Shown here one piece after another: positions 48,343 through 61,250 of a stretch of DNA of 64,000 nucleotides (the stretch's first letter is position 1; every line of letters begins with the position of its first letter). The stretch lies in the NCBI GenBank assembly GCA_028023455.1, contig JAQFVV010006342.1, forward strand, positions 1,635,001 to 1,699,000, read 5' to 3'. Both the position numbers and the translations under genes were made by a program. The notes under the pieces are model-generated. The model did not search any database. It saw only the letters and a program-made list of their open reading frames with translations, and was not told where the DNA came from. Origin of the DNA: Epiperipatus broadwayi. Lineage: Eukaryota > Onychophora > Udeonychophora > Euonychophora > Peripatidae.

Positions 48343-48373
48343 ATGCCTATAAATCCATTTAATCTTGAACATT

Positions 48374-48374
48374 A

Positions 48375-48432
<58 letters not shown>
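48374..48432. repeat. (CA)n(TA)n microsatellite
   Basis: An uninterrupted CA-dinucleotide run followed by a TA run. Confidence 0.95.
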
Positions 48433-48433
<1 letters not shown>

Positions 48434-48482
48434 AACAAAGTTACTGTTAACACTAACTGAAATAATTATAGAAAATATACAA

Positions 48483-48648
48483 ACAATTACAAATATCCAG
48501 TAACGCCTTCTGTTTAAAGATCTATATCTCAATAATAGCAAACCTTAAAATGATATCTCAATAATAGCAAACCTTAAAATGATACCATTTTAAGGTTTGC
48601 TATTATTGAGATATAGAACAGAGGGCGTTACTGGATATTTGTAATTGT
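48483..48648. repeat. Hairpin 3 with 29-bp internal duplication
   Basis: 48483-48552 pairs with 48586-48648 (blocks CAAATATCCAGTAACGCC and AATAATAGCAAACCTTAAAA). A 29-bp unit of the left arm, 48524-48552, is repeated at 48553-48581 and forms the loop side. Confidence 0.85.
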
Positions 48649-48657
48649 ATAATGGTT

Positions 48658-48662
<5 letters not shown>

Positions 48663-48705
<43 letters not shown>
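48663..48705. repeat. (TA)n microsatellite
   Basis: A TA run flanked by GTGT and CACA. Confidence 0.95.
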
Positions 48706-48707
<2 letters not shown>

Positions 48708-48831
48708 ATGCATACTGCTAGCTGAAAACTGTATAAAATATTTTCTTTTCAATGGAGTTGCTAAAATTCAAGCTTTCTTTATTTAAAGGGAAAGGATGGT
48801 TGAAATAAAATAGCTATGGAACATTTCATAT

Positions 48832-49544
48832 ATCATCATTATCAACCATTATCAATCCACTGCAGGATGAAGGTCTCTCCAAGTTTAATCCATCTTCTCC
48901 GATCATTAGCTTCTCTTCTCCACATCACCCCTACACATTTTCTTATTTCATCCATCCATCTTACATGTGGTCTCCTTCTGGGTCTTTTACAATCTCTTGG
49001 AATCCAGTTTAAAATTTCAATTGTTCATCTATTATCATCTCTTCTAGCAATATGTCCAGCCCAACTCCACTTCAATCTTTTAATTTTTTCAATGAGGTCA
49101 GTAACACCTGTTTGTTCTCTTACCCATACATTGTGTTTTCGATCTCTTCTTGTTACTCCCAACATACATCTCTCCATACTTCTTTGAGTGGTCTGAAGTC
49201 TCTGTATTGATCTTCTATTAAGTGTCCAAGTCTCAGATCCATAAGTAAGAACTGGTAAAACACATTTGTTAAAAACCTTTCTTTTCAAACACATAGGATA
49301 TTTCCTTTTAATATCAAGTTATTTCTACCAAAAGCACTCCAACCAAGTTTAATTCTATGGTTAATTTCCTCTATTATGTTTCCATCTGTATTAATAATCT
49401 GACCAAGGTATTTGTAACTCTTAACTTCTTCTAATTCATCATAATCAATCTTTATTTTCATATTTTGAGCAAATCGATTAAACATTACTTTAGTCTTTTT
49501 AACATTTATCTTTAGTCCTACTTTCATCTGATAACTCCTGCAAC

Positions 49545-49545
<1 letters not shown>
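48832..49545 (-). mobile_element. RTE LINE 3' fragment, well preserved
   Basis: It is nearly identical to the last 0.8 kb of the element at 44.7 kb. Two open frames (49025-49294 and 49285-49527) encode the end of the RT (INVKKTKVMFN, SYKYLGQI) and the C-terminal domain (RLKWSWAGHIARR). They are separated by a one-base deletion near 49290. It is truncated at 49545, where a long (TA)n tract begins (49546-49610). Stop codons are rare, so it is a fairly young truncated copy. Confidence 0.85.
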
Positions 49546-49596
<51 letters not shown>

Positions 49597-49896
49597 TATA
49601 TAATCACTTAGCATTATTCTAGTAAAAACAATAAAATGGAATTAAACAGTAATAAAATAAAATTACTAGCACAATTAAAATTCACAAAATTTTTCTTACA
49701 TCCATGATTTTCACTATTGGACAAATAAACTTGATATTTCAATTAAAAACTAAAACAAAAACATAAATATCTATGTACATAAAACTGCTTTCAATTCAAA
49801 GGCAACTTCCAATTATCCTTAGCATTAAAAAACATTTCATCCAATATTCTAGTCATTATTTTCTTTTTATATATATATATATATATTAATTAAAGG

Positions 49897-52800
49897 AGTC
49901 AATCTTAGCTTAAGATTGAGCTTCATGTTTCCATCTACTACCTTTTATTCAAACCCTATTTCCCATCCCACTCCTTTTGTCGTGTATATATATTTTATGT
50001 ATATATTTGAGATGTGCGCCTAAATTATAAAATTTAATGTTTCAATAACATGTTTTAAAATTATTGTTAATTCTTTTTTATCAATTATTAATTCTTTTTA
50101 TTAAAATACAAAGGTGCGACTCAAAAATATATATAGGAGCAAAACTTACTAACAAAATATTGATTTTTTTTAAAAAATATTTTATTATACGTCATTTTTT
50201 AACTTTTTCTTTTTAAATTGCTTGTTTTTTATTAAACTATTATAAAATCCAATATGGAAGATGTGACTGTTGTTAATTGTCCAAAAATAATTAAAGGGAG
50301 GTATTTTTTAATTAAAGTTTTACTTAAAATAAATGGGATTAAGTAGATTAAAGATTTTCTTTTGTATAAACATGTTGTCAAATCTATTTCTAATCTGGAA
50401 ATAGATTTGAATTTATTTTTGGACGTTATCTTACTGTTGCATCTTCAAAAACAACCGATAAAGAAAAAGTATAAAATGGCTGAATTTTGAGAGACAGATT
50501 AGATTAGCTACTCTAGTGAAAATGATTGTTAACATCGCTGTGAAACTAAAAATGATGTAGCAGTAAATCCACCATTCTTCTCAGCCCTATGGGTCATCAT
50601 CTGCCACTACCATAATATCCTGCCACCCTGAAATGAAGAAAGATCTAAAAAAGAGAACTTTAGAATGCTTATAGAAGTTTTCTGCCACCGAAGTACTTGC
50701 ATTTCAATCACCGTGCATATGCCATACTTTAAAATGGACTCTTAAAATTGAAAGGTAAATTTCCAAGCCATCACCTAATAGTCAATCTAGCCTAACTAAT
50801 CTCATCAAGATTTCTTTCATAACTGATTTAACTTTATGTAAAATGTAATTTGCTTTTAAATGATTTTTATAAATCTAATTTTCTCTCATATGCTCTAACT
50901 TTCTTTAACTTTGGTGCAGTCATTTATTTATAGTTATTTATTACTTGATTTTATATGTATGCCTTTATTATTAATTTGCCAATCTCAAACAAACTGGCGA
51001 ACTTAATTTATAAAAATCTTTTCTGTCATTTTTATGTAAACCTTCATGAAGCAAGTTATTAATGTCCCCATTTAAAACATAACGCAATATTAATTAATAC
51101 ATTTGCCAGATTGTTTTATGTCAACATTTTGTTTATGCTTTAATATCAAAATATATATATATATTTGTTTAACTCTGGATTTTCTACCCGGGGAGAATCC
51201 AGAACTTTGGCTAATTAACGCTTTGAAATTTTAAAATATTCTTTATTCATTTCTAAAAAGGTGACCGATTATTTGTTTTCTATATAACTGCTAGTTATTT
51301 TTTTTCTATACTCTTAAAATAGTCTATGCTTAAAATATCAAATACAGTATTTATATATTCCAGTTATTGTAAAATCAACAAAGGTGGGATTGATTTATTT
51401 AAAAATAGTAGAAAAAGGGATGGGGGTAAATCTTAATGTTTCTTTTACTAAATCAAATCTTCAAGTATATTTTAATAAATGAAATTTCTCTCTCTCTCTC
51501 TCTATATATATATATAACTGCATAGCGTATTATTTGTCTAAATTATAGTACTCAAACAAGGGTCATTTATTTTAAAGCAGTAAAATTTATTCAATGTTGT
51601 TAGTGACATGTATCATTACTGTATTACTGACATTTGGCTATCTTCGTATATAGATATATTACGTGCTTCTAGTTTTCTAATCTGGGGGTTGCAACAAGTT
51701 TGAACCCATAGATTTCTTCTCATATCTCATTCCATAGATAGTTGAGCTATCCGGAATTACATTTATTTCGTATAAAATGCCTCTGGCGGTGATCCCGTAA
51801 GTTTGGCACACGCTATGCATATTCACTTCATAGATAAAAGGCCTCTCGTGTCGGTTATACCAGCAAAAGTCTGGGCCATGCCATGCCTATCCACTTTTCT
51901 CTAAGCACTACCCAAGAAGGGGGGCTTAGACTTTGTTCTCGTCCAGAAGCATAACCATCTCCTCTTAGTTATTCTTTTGGCTATTATGTCAGTACCGCAC
52001 AAACTTCGTATTATTATTTCTTTTGCTTATGACCTAGTTTTAGTGCTGTAATAATACTGAAATTGCGCTCTGTTTAAAATATATATAAATGCAAACTACT
52101 TCTAGTTTTATTGATTAAATTTATTTCAATCATATACAATCCCACCATCGTAATTTATATATCTATTTAAGAGTATATGCCTTGGGAAAATAAAGCGTTC
52201 GTCTTACTATCGTTAAAATAATTTTTCATTAAATATTTTGTCATAGTTTCAAATATAATCTTTCAACTGTATTTTGTTTATTTTCATGACCTCAATGGTG
52301 TGAAAATAATTTATATCATATCTGTAATGAATCTCAGAATGCTCCCCTAAATAATGTTAGTCACCATGTTTCAGAACCGTAATCCAAAGCGTTAATAGCA
52401 ATTTTATGTAATTCTTTCTAATAACTGATTGGCATCTTAATATTGGACCCACCAAAGATGTGTGTTTATTTATAATATATCATTTAGCTAATAAAGAGCA
52501 TATGAGAAATAATAGCGTGAATGACACTATGTAATCCTCTATCGCTTGGTAGACTGCTTGCTCATTCACGCACACACTAATGTATATAATTAATTTATAA
52601 TTAAATCATTATATTAAACTATATTTTTATTGTCTAACTTATTTGAGTGTTCAAATTTCCTTTTTCTCCACTTCCAAATATATAGCCAGGTATATACATA
52701 TTTCAGTTTAGTCATAGTTAATAGATGTCTCATTGTTTTGCTCAGCTTTGCTAGTGGGCCGGATTCAGAATTAATTCTCATGTGCCATCACTATTATGTT

Positions 52801-52946
52801 ATTCATTAGGTGTTTGATCTGGGGCTTAGAGAGTGGGTTCGAATCCAAGCTGGTCCCTGACCTAAATCTCAGGCTTGACTGGGTTTGAAGTACATTTTGT
52901 GAGTTCCAGCTCATGTTAGACGGATAAACATGTTTTGACCGGTACA
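49897..52946 (+). repeat. Long direct repeat, left copy (LTR-like)
   Basis: About 3.05 kb is nearly identical to 54087-57186. Over 257 bp at the start, 7 differences were counted by hand (about 3 percent). It starts with a palindrome (TCAATCTTA, loop, TAAGATTGA) and ends CCGGTACA. It has no ORF. A 13-bp-stem hairpin (50379-50412) and two tRNA B-box-like motifs (reverse strand about 51693-51700, forward 52838-52849) are included. The outer side lies against (TA)n (49868-49886). Confidence 0.75.
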
Positions 52947-54086
52947 TAGAATTTTTTTTTTCCTTGGGCTTGGCTTCCAAATGCGAGGCTTTGATATAAA
53001 CACCCACATACCCTGAGTACTGAATTCTGTTTATATGTATTTTTTTTAAAAAAAAAGTTATAAGAGATAAAGTTTTTTTCCTCCATGTTTGATATGTTTA
53101 AAATAATGTGTTCAAAGTGTGAAGAATTTGCAAGTGTATGGATTTTTTTTTCAATTTTTTTCTTCTCTTTTCCAATTGTGTGTAGTATTATGTAATGTAT
53201 ATAGATGTATGCATGTGTAAAATCTATGTACTTGTATATGTAGCGTTGCGTATATATGTACATAGGTGTGTATGTGCAGTGTGTAGGTACAATGTAATAT
53301 CTTAAAAGAGAATGGATGTGTTTGAAATTTTTTTTATATGTATTGCTTTGCTATATATTTTCTTGGAAGCCCATATGTCTGGAGAAATTGTGTTGTATCT
53401 CAAGCATAAAAGCTCGAAAAACTTTTTCCTATAAGTATAGTACATATGTATTTTTTTTCTTCTTCAATGTAATCATCTACATATTTCAGTCATATATAAA
53501 GTTTTTTGTTGTTATTGAGACATATATGAAAAATGTGTAAATAATTCATAAATCATTTATCACTCTGTGTTAGCTGGCGTCCTTATAAATAAAAATTTTG
53601 CTAACCAGTAACGAGTCAAATGCAAAAATGTTCGAACTCAGATAAAAAAAAAAATTGAGAGCAATTTTTTTTTTGATTTAATGCTATGATGTATGAATTT
53701 TAAACATGTAATAACCAGTCTATGAGTTTTTCTTTCAGATGCAGGGGTGCGGCCCAGAGAACTAAAAGGTGAAATGACTATACTAGTATAAAATCTTAAA
53801 TAAATATTTTTTTCTTCCAGCAAGCAAAAGATAAAATTTTCAGCTAAGCTATAGGTGGGCAGATATATAAAATGGTGGAGCAATAAGTGGTTAGGTGGAA
53901 GATGATTTTTTTTCTTACAACAAGGTCAAATAACAGAACACTTAATTCAGAAAAAAAAATGAAATATACATAAAAAAAAATTAAAAGTAATTTTTTTTTC
54001 TTCTTTTGGTCATCACTTAAAAACACCTAGTCAAGGCACTTTTTTTTTAATGTTTTTGTTTCATTGTATGTGCAGAGAAATAAAGC
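52947..54086 (+). mobile_element. Non-coding core between the 3.1-kb repeats
   Basis: About 1.1 kb lies between the two repeats. It is rich in poly-T and poly-A runs, with only short motif-free frames and no gag, protease, RT or integrase trace. TGCAGAGAAATAAAG just before the right repeat could serve as a weak polypurine tract. No convincing primer site follows the left repeat. Together with the repeats it looks like a non-autonomous LTR element of LARD type; a segmental duplication is the alternative. Confidence 0.5.
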
Positions 54087-55690
54087 AGTCAATCTTAGCT
54101 TAAGATTGAGCTTCATGTTTCCATCTACTAAATTTTATTCAAACCCTATTTTCCATCCCGCTCCTTTTGTCGTGTATATATATTTTATGTATATATTTGA
54201 GATGCGCGCCTAAATTATAAAATTTAATGCTTCAATAACATGTTTTAAAATTATTGTTAATTCTTTTTTATCAATTATTAATTCTTTTTATTAAAATACA
54301 TAGGTGCGACTCAAAAATATATATAGGAGCAAAACTTACTAACAAAATATTGATTTTTTTTTAAAAAATATTTTATTATATGTCATTTTTTAACTTTTTC
54401 TTTTTAAATTGCTTGTTTTTTATTAAACTGTATATTTTATAAAATCCAATATGGAAGATGTGACTGTTGTTAATTGTCCAAAAATAATTAAAGGGTTGGA
54501 AATTGGAGGTATTTTTTAATTAAAGTTTTTACTTAAAATAAATGGGATTAAGTAGATTAAAGATTTTCTTTTGTATAAACATGTTGTCAAATCTATTTCT
54601 AATCTGAAAATAGATTTGAATTTATTTTTGGACGTTATCTTACTGTTGCATCTTCAAAAACAACCGATAAAGAAAAAGTATAAAATGGCTGAATTTTGAG
54701 AGACAGATTAGATTAGCTACTCTAGTGAAAATGATTGTTAACATCACTGTGAAACTAAAAATGATGTAGCAGTAAATCCACCACTCTTCTCGGCCCTATG
54801 GGTCATCATCTATCACTACTGTAATATCCTGCTGCCCTGAAATGAAGAAAGGTCTAAAAAAAGAACTTTAGAATGCTTATAGAAGTTTTCTGCCACCGAA
54901 GTACTTGCATTTCAATCACCGTGCATATGCCATACTTTAAAATGGACTCTTAAAATTGAAAGGTAAATTTCCAAGCCATCACCTAATAGTCAATCTAGCC
55001 TAACTAATCTCATCAAGATTTCTTTCATAACTGATTTAACTTTATGTAAAATGTAATTTGCTTTTAAATGATTTTTATAAAACTAATTTTCTCTCATATG
55101 CTCTAACTTTCTTTAACTTTGGTGCGGTCATTTATTTATAGTTATTTATTACTTGATTTTATATGTATACTTTATTATTAATTTGCCAATCTCAAACAAA
55201 CTGGTGAGCTTAATTTATAAAAATCTTTTCTGTCATTTTTATGTAAACCTTCATGAAGCAGGTTATTAACGTCCCCTTTTAAAACATAACACAGTATTAA
55301 TTAATACATTCGCCAGATTGTTTTGCGTCAACATTTTGTTTATGCTTTAATATCAAAATATATATATATTTGTTTAACTCTGGATTTTCTACCTGGGGAG
55401 AATCCAGAACTTTGGCTAATTAACGCTTTGAAATTTTAAAATATTATTTATTCATTTCTGAAAAGGTGACCGATTATTTGTTTTCTATATAACTGCTAGT
55501 TTTTTTTTTCTATACTCTTAAAATAGTCTATGCTTAAAATATCAAATACAGTATTTATATATTCCAGTTATTGTAAAATCAATGAAGGTGGGATTGATTT
55601 ATTTAAAAATAGCAGAAAAGGGATGGGGGTAAATCTTAATGTTTCTTTTACTAAATAAAATCTTCATGTATATTTTATTAAATGAAATTT

Positions 55691-55749
<59 letters not shown>

Positions 55750-57186
55750 CTGCATAGCATATTATTTGTCTAAATTATAGTACTCAAACAAGGGTCATTT
55801 ATTTTAAAGCAGTAAAATTTATTCAATGTTGTTAGTGACATGTATCATTACTGCGTTACTGACATTTGGCTATCTTCATATATAGTTATATTATGTGCTT
55901 CTAGTTTTCTAATCTGGGGGTTGCAACAAGTTCGAACCCATAGATTTCTTCTCATATCTCATTCCGTAGATAGTTGAGCTATCTGGAATCACATTTATTT
56001 AATATAAAATGCCTCTGGTGGTGATCCCGTAAGTTTGGCACATGCTATGCATATTCACTTCATAGATAAAAGGCCTCTTGCATTGGTTATACCAGCAAAA
56101 GTCTGGGCCATGCCATGCCTATCCACTTTTCTCTAAGCACTACCCAAGAAGGGGGCCTTAGACTTCGTTCTCATCCAGAAGCATGATCGTCTCCTTTTAG
56201 TTATTCTTTTGGCTATTAGGTCAGTACCGCACAAACTTCTTATTATTATTATTATTATTTCTTTTGCTTACAACCTAGTTTTAGTGCTGTAATAATACTG
56301 AAACTGCGCTCTGTTTAAAATATATATAAATGCAAACTGCTTCTAGTTTTATTGATTAAATTTATTTCAATCATATACAATCCCACCATCATAATTTATA
56401 TATCTATTTAAGAGTATATGCCTTGGGAAAATAAAGCGTTCGTCTTACTACCGTTAAAATAATTTTTCATTAAATATTTTGTCATAGATTCAAATATAAT
56501 CAAATGTTTTCAAATGTATTTTGTTTATTTTCACGACCTCAATGGCGTGAAAATAATTTATATCACATCTGTAATGAATCTCAGAATGCTCCCCTAAATA
56601 ATGTTAGTCACCATGTTTCAGAACCGTAATCCAAAGTGTTAATAACAATTTTATGTGAATTCTTCTTTCTAATAACTGATTGGCATCTTAATATTGGACC
56701 CACCAAAGATGTGTGCTTATTTATAATATATTATTTAGCTAATAAAGAGCATATGAGAAATAATAGCATGAATGACACTACGTAATCCTCTATCGCTTGG
56801 TAAACCGCTTGCTCATTCACACACACGCTAATGTATATAATTAAGTCATTATATTAAACTATATTTTTATTGTCTAACTTATTTGAGTGTTTGAATTTCC
56901 TTTTTCTCCACTTCCAAACATATAGCCAGGTATATACATATTTTAGTTTAGTCATAGTTAATAGATGTCTCATTGTTTTGCTCAGTTTTGCTAGCGGGCC
57001 GGATTAAGAATTAATTCTCATGTCCCATCACTATTATGTTATTCATTAGGTGTTTGATCTGGGGCTTAGAGAGTGGGTTTGAATCCAGGCTGGTCCCTGA
57101 CCTAAATATCAGGCTTGACTGGGTTTGAAGTACATTTTGTGAGTTCCAGCTCATGTTAGATGGATAAACATGTTTTAACCGGTACA
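54087..57186 (+). repeat. Long direct repeat, right copy (LTR-like)
   Basis: Partner of 49897-52946. It contains a longer (CT)n(TA)n microsatellite (about 55691-55748) than the left copy. It ends at GGTACA, directly against (TA)n (57187-57197). Confidence 0.75.
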
Positions 57187-57196
57187 ATATATATAT

Positions 57197-57830
57197 AATC
57201 TATTATGTCATTGAGTAATATTTTATGACCACTATCATGTTCATGAATGCATAAAATTAAGATATCTATTTTTAAATATATAGCTGTGTAGAATTTTATA
57301 AGCTATTCCTGTAAGGTTTTTCCTATCAAACTCTTTTAGAATTTATTAACACTAAATCTAAAGCAATTCTCTTATTCCTTCCCATCAACAAATAACTATT
57401 TTTATTAAATAATTACAAATTGATGAAACTCCTTCGTTAGTACTATAAATCATGTCTTCAAATCACTATTAAAATCATTCTTCTTAAATAATCCACCTTT
57501 TACATAATTGTTTTACTCTCAAAATTTATTTAATTTTTTATTTCTATAACAAATGCACATTAATGCACTCTTTTTTATGAACAAATGATTGATAACTGTA
57601 AGGCCTAATAATATTTCTTACATTTTTCTCTTTAATAAAATAACTACCTGTATATACACTAGTAATCTTATAATCATTAAATATAATAACTTTAGTAAAA
57701 TCCAATCATGCTGCTCCATCAACATTAAAATACTTAAATCAAAAGCATTTAATCCAAACACAAAATTTTTTCAAATTATCTTTATAAACAGCAGTTATCT
57801 ACACATTTGATGAATAATTTCTAAAATAAT
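57197..57830 (-). pseudogene. Decayed Penelope-like element (RT thumb to GIY-YIG)
   Basis: The minus strand matches 4.9-5.7 kb. An IHEHDSGHKILLND segment at about 57210-57255 is the nuclease histidine motif. Upstream (57540-57600) a YQSFVHKK block, then a Tyr/Ile-Glu-Ile-Lys stretch, corresponds to the thumb region seen at 33.25 kb. Stops are dense. It abuts (TA)n at the right end of the long direct repeat. Confidence 0.5.
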
Positions 57831-59940
57831 AATATAAACAGAACATATTAATGAACAGACAATCAACCAATTATTCATCTCCCTCTAATCTTATAAAACT
57901 TTAACAATGTACCTAAATAATATTAAGAACAACTTATGAATAAAATTAATCTTAGCAATAGAACTCCCATTACTTAAAAAAGAAATAAGTACATCAATAT
58001 TTTTTCTTCTAATAAATATTTGGAATTAATCTATAACTTTAATTATGCAATTTTAAATTCATTTTTAAAGTAATTTAGATTATTTAATCATTTTAACAAA
58101 TATTAAAATTGGTTATTAAATAAACAGATGATTTAAAACAGTAATTTATTTGTAGATAAATGTAATGTAATATCTGATAGTATTTATGCTTTATTTATCA
58201 AATTTTAAATGAATTCTGATGATTTGAATATTTTAAGTAAAGGTTGTACTATACCTATAATCTCCTAAGAATAATTTTCCTTTCCGAAGTACAGGGGAGA
58301 TAATTGATAAATTTCTAAATTTATTTTTTTTTTTTAAAAAAAAATATTATTTTGGGTGATTATTCAATGCCTTCTATTGAGATTTTTAATAAAATTAATG
58401 GATTATCTATTTAATGAGGTGTATTTTGTCTTGATATTGAAAATATGTAGATAATCACTGTCTTAAAATTACAATTAAGATCATCAAATAATATACTTTT
58501 AATAAGCCTATCAAAACTAGAGGCCCTGTGTTATATTTGTAAATTATTGATAAAATTATAAATAGCTAAGTTTATTTATTCAGTTTTAAAAAAATATTAT
58601 TCAATTCTTATAAATAAATTTAATTTAAAATTATAAAAATTTTCCAATGTGGAATTCCTAAAAAAAAAAATCATAGTACACAATGTTGTCTGCAATAGCT
58701 TCTTCATTATTAAGTTTTTCCTGTATGGCGTTATTTCTCATTTCAATTTTTAAAAAAACTGAATTAATAGTTTTGGAATATTCTGTGTAAAACTGTCCAC
58801 GTGAAAAGCAGATTTTTCTAGATAAAGACTAGAACTATAAAATAATCACTACTCCAGTCTACAACATATTAATGTGCTTTTTTTTGTTAATTTAAAATAA
58901 TATCTACACACATCTATATTTTAATACTTTTAATTATTTATTGTAACCTTACAAATAACTAATTCTCTTGATTCATCTTTTAAAAAAACAGTTTTTAATA
59001 TTTATGACAGAAAAAAATATTACAATAGGTAAATATCATCATCATCTCTCTACTAGGCCATCCAAAATTTTATATTTTTTTTTACTAATTCAATCAATCG
59101 AATTTTTTATCTAATATATGATGATTTTAAAATAAGATCAATAGTAAATAAATAATATTAATATCTATATTACCTTACTTTTAATTGTTATATGTTTATA
59201 TTCATCTTATTACTACTATTTCTTTTATAATTTTGTACTACTTTTATTAATTCTATCCTTAATTTCATTGTTTTATTTATTGCATTGTCCACATTATTCT
59301 CAAATTTTGTTTTATTTTTATTTTTAATTTATTTGAATGTAAACATAGAAAAAGTGACTAAATATAAGTATGACAAATTTTTGCTCCATTAAAAATAGTA
59401 TAAGCAAATAATTTCTGTGTTGCTTTTTTCACAAGAGCTTAATATGTAGGCTTATCGATTTTTTCATACACATTTTCTGACTTATCATCTTTCTAAGAAT
59501 ACTAGTTTGTTGTTTATCTTAGTACATTTAAAATATTAAATTTTTTTTGTAATTTCTTCTTGAATTTTATTGTTTCATTGTAATTATTATATGATGGATT
59601 TGTATTTCTATAAATGTTTATTATAAATAAAAAAATATTTTCAGCATAATAATAGATGATTACAACCATATTATGTTCTTTATTATAGTCTTATATGCAA
59701 AGTTTTAGCATGATATTATGATGAATATTTTTGCGTTAGCATTATCTGTAATAAATATTGTAATATTTATTTGATCTTCTTTATATGGAATTTCAATTTT
59801 ACTGACTCTCTATATATAGATTTACAATTTTACTGTTCAGTAGCAAACTCATTCTTATATTTAAATCACTAAAAAATTAATAGTTCATAATTTGGAAATT
59901 TCCTGCTGGTTTCTGTTGTTGAAAAAAATTGTCAAACAAT
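57830..59940. other. AT-rich non-coding DNA
   Basis: No assignable gene or repeat was found. An AT-poorer interval near 58350-58860 has no motif that I can defend. Confidence 0.5.
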
Positions 59941-59944
59941 GTGA

Positions 59945-60890
59945 TGTATATATATTTTTAGAAGGGATTTGAACTCAAGACTTTCAAGCTCTTTACAGTT
60001 ACACATATATTTTTTTAAAAATATATGATCTCCAATATACATATTTTGTGCTGAACCAGCACTCATAAGTTAGTTCAGGTTATCATTGCCCCCTCCTCCA
60101 TATATATATATAGATAGTCAGTGCTCAGGATATTAAGATAGCAAATCTTCAAACTTTAATGGGCAGGCTTCAATCTTCTCCAAATCGTCAGCCATCCATA
60201 TCATTGAAAATCTGATGATGGAATGCTCAAAGCCCTTTCTGGTGCTATATTATTGTCATACCCATGTTGATTTTTAAGTCACTCTGACCCCTCATGTATA
60301 AGACTTTAATATGTCCATTTAAATAACCAGAAAAGGAATGGGCAGAATGCAAGCTGAATATGTAATATTTAAATACACATACATTGTCTATACTGAACTT
60401 AATGTAATTTAGAAGGGATTTGAACCTTTGACTTTTAAGCTCCCTGCAGCTATCCACTCCATGTTATACAACTGATACACATAACCACATAAATGTGAAA
60501 AAGATGCTTAACCAGCACTCATCAGTTGATCCATATCATCATCTCCCACACATATATAATTAGTACTCAGTTTATATTAAAATAGCCAATTTTCAAACTT
60601 TAATAATCAGGCTTCACCCTACAACTCTTTAGCCATCCATATCATTGAAAATTTAATGATGGAATGCCCAAAGCCTTTGTTGATGACAATGTTATCACTA
60701 TATCATGTGACCCCTTACATATGGGATCTTAAAATGCCCATTTAAATACATAGAAGGGAGCTGTCTAGAATGCAGGATGAATATGTAATATTTAAATACA
60801 ATTATATTGTCTATATTGAACTTTAGAAGGGATTTGAACTCAGACTTTCAGGTTCCTAACAGTTATCTATTCCATCTTATATATGTGTAT
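59945..60890 (-). repeat. tRNA-like SINE-type repeat, tandem copies
   Basis: There is a partial copy (59960-60110) and two fuller copies (60110-60490 and 60555-60890) in direct orientation. Read on the minus strand each has GGATAGCTG followed about 27 bases later by a B-box-like GGTTCAAATCC (or a variant). An approximately 300-bp body with blocks such as GGATGGCTGA and CTTTGGGCATTC follows. This suggests a Pol III-derived SINE, but the A-to-B spacing is shorter than in a tRNA. Related sequence runs in inverted orientation at 60.9-61.2 kb. Confidence 0.5.
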
Positions 60891-60892
60891 TG

Positions 60893-61240
60893 GTGGAATG
60901 GATAGCTGTAGAAAACTTAAAGGCTGAGTTCAAATCTCTAAATTATATTAAGTTCAGCATAGACAATATGCCTATATTTAAAATGTATTCAGCCTGTTTC
61001 TGCCCATCCCTCTTCTGTGTATTTAAATGGTCATATTAATGTCCTATATGTAAGGGGTTAGAGTGACTTAAAGTCAACATGGGTATGACAATAACATTGG
61101 CATCAATAATGGCTTTGGGCATTCTATCATCATTTTTAATGATAGGGATGGCTGAAAAGTTGGAGGGTAGAGAAGATTGAAGCCTGACCATTAGAGTTTG
61201 AAAATTTGCTATTTTAATATAAACTGAGCACTGATTATAT
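60893..61240 (+). repeat. tRNA-like repeat, inverted copy
   Basis: Plus-strand copy of the same family: GGAATGGATAGCTG, GAGTTCAAATCTC, then the shared body to TAAACTGAGCACTGATTATA. It forms a large inverted repeat with 60555-60890, with a loop of only a few bases around 60890. Confidence 0.6.
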
Positions 61241-61250
61241 ATATATATAT

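Noticed and set aside
51690-51765. tRNA gene on the minus strand in the long repeat
   Set aside because: Has a B-box-like stretch but no cloverleaf pairing that I could build.
52916-54026. Several 60-115 codon frames in the core of the 3.1-kb repeat element
   Set aside because: Composed of poly-T/poly-A translation, no domain; treated as chance frames.
60200-60235. CTGATGA in the tRNA-like repeat
   Set aside because: Not conserved in the other copies and no catalytic second half.
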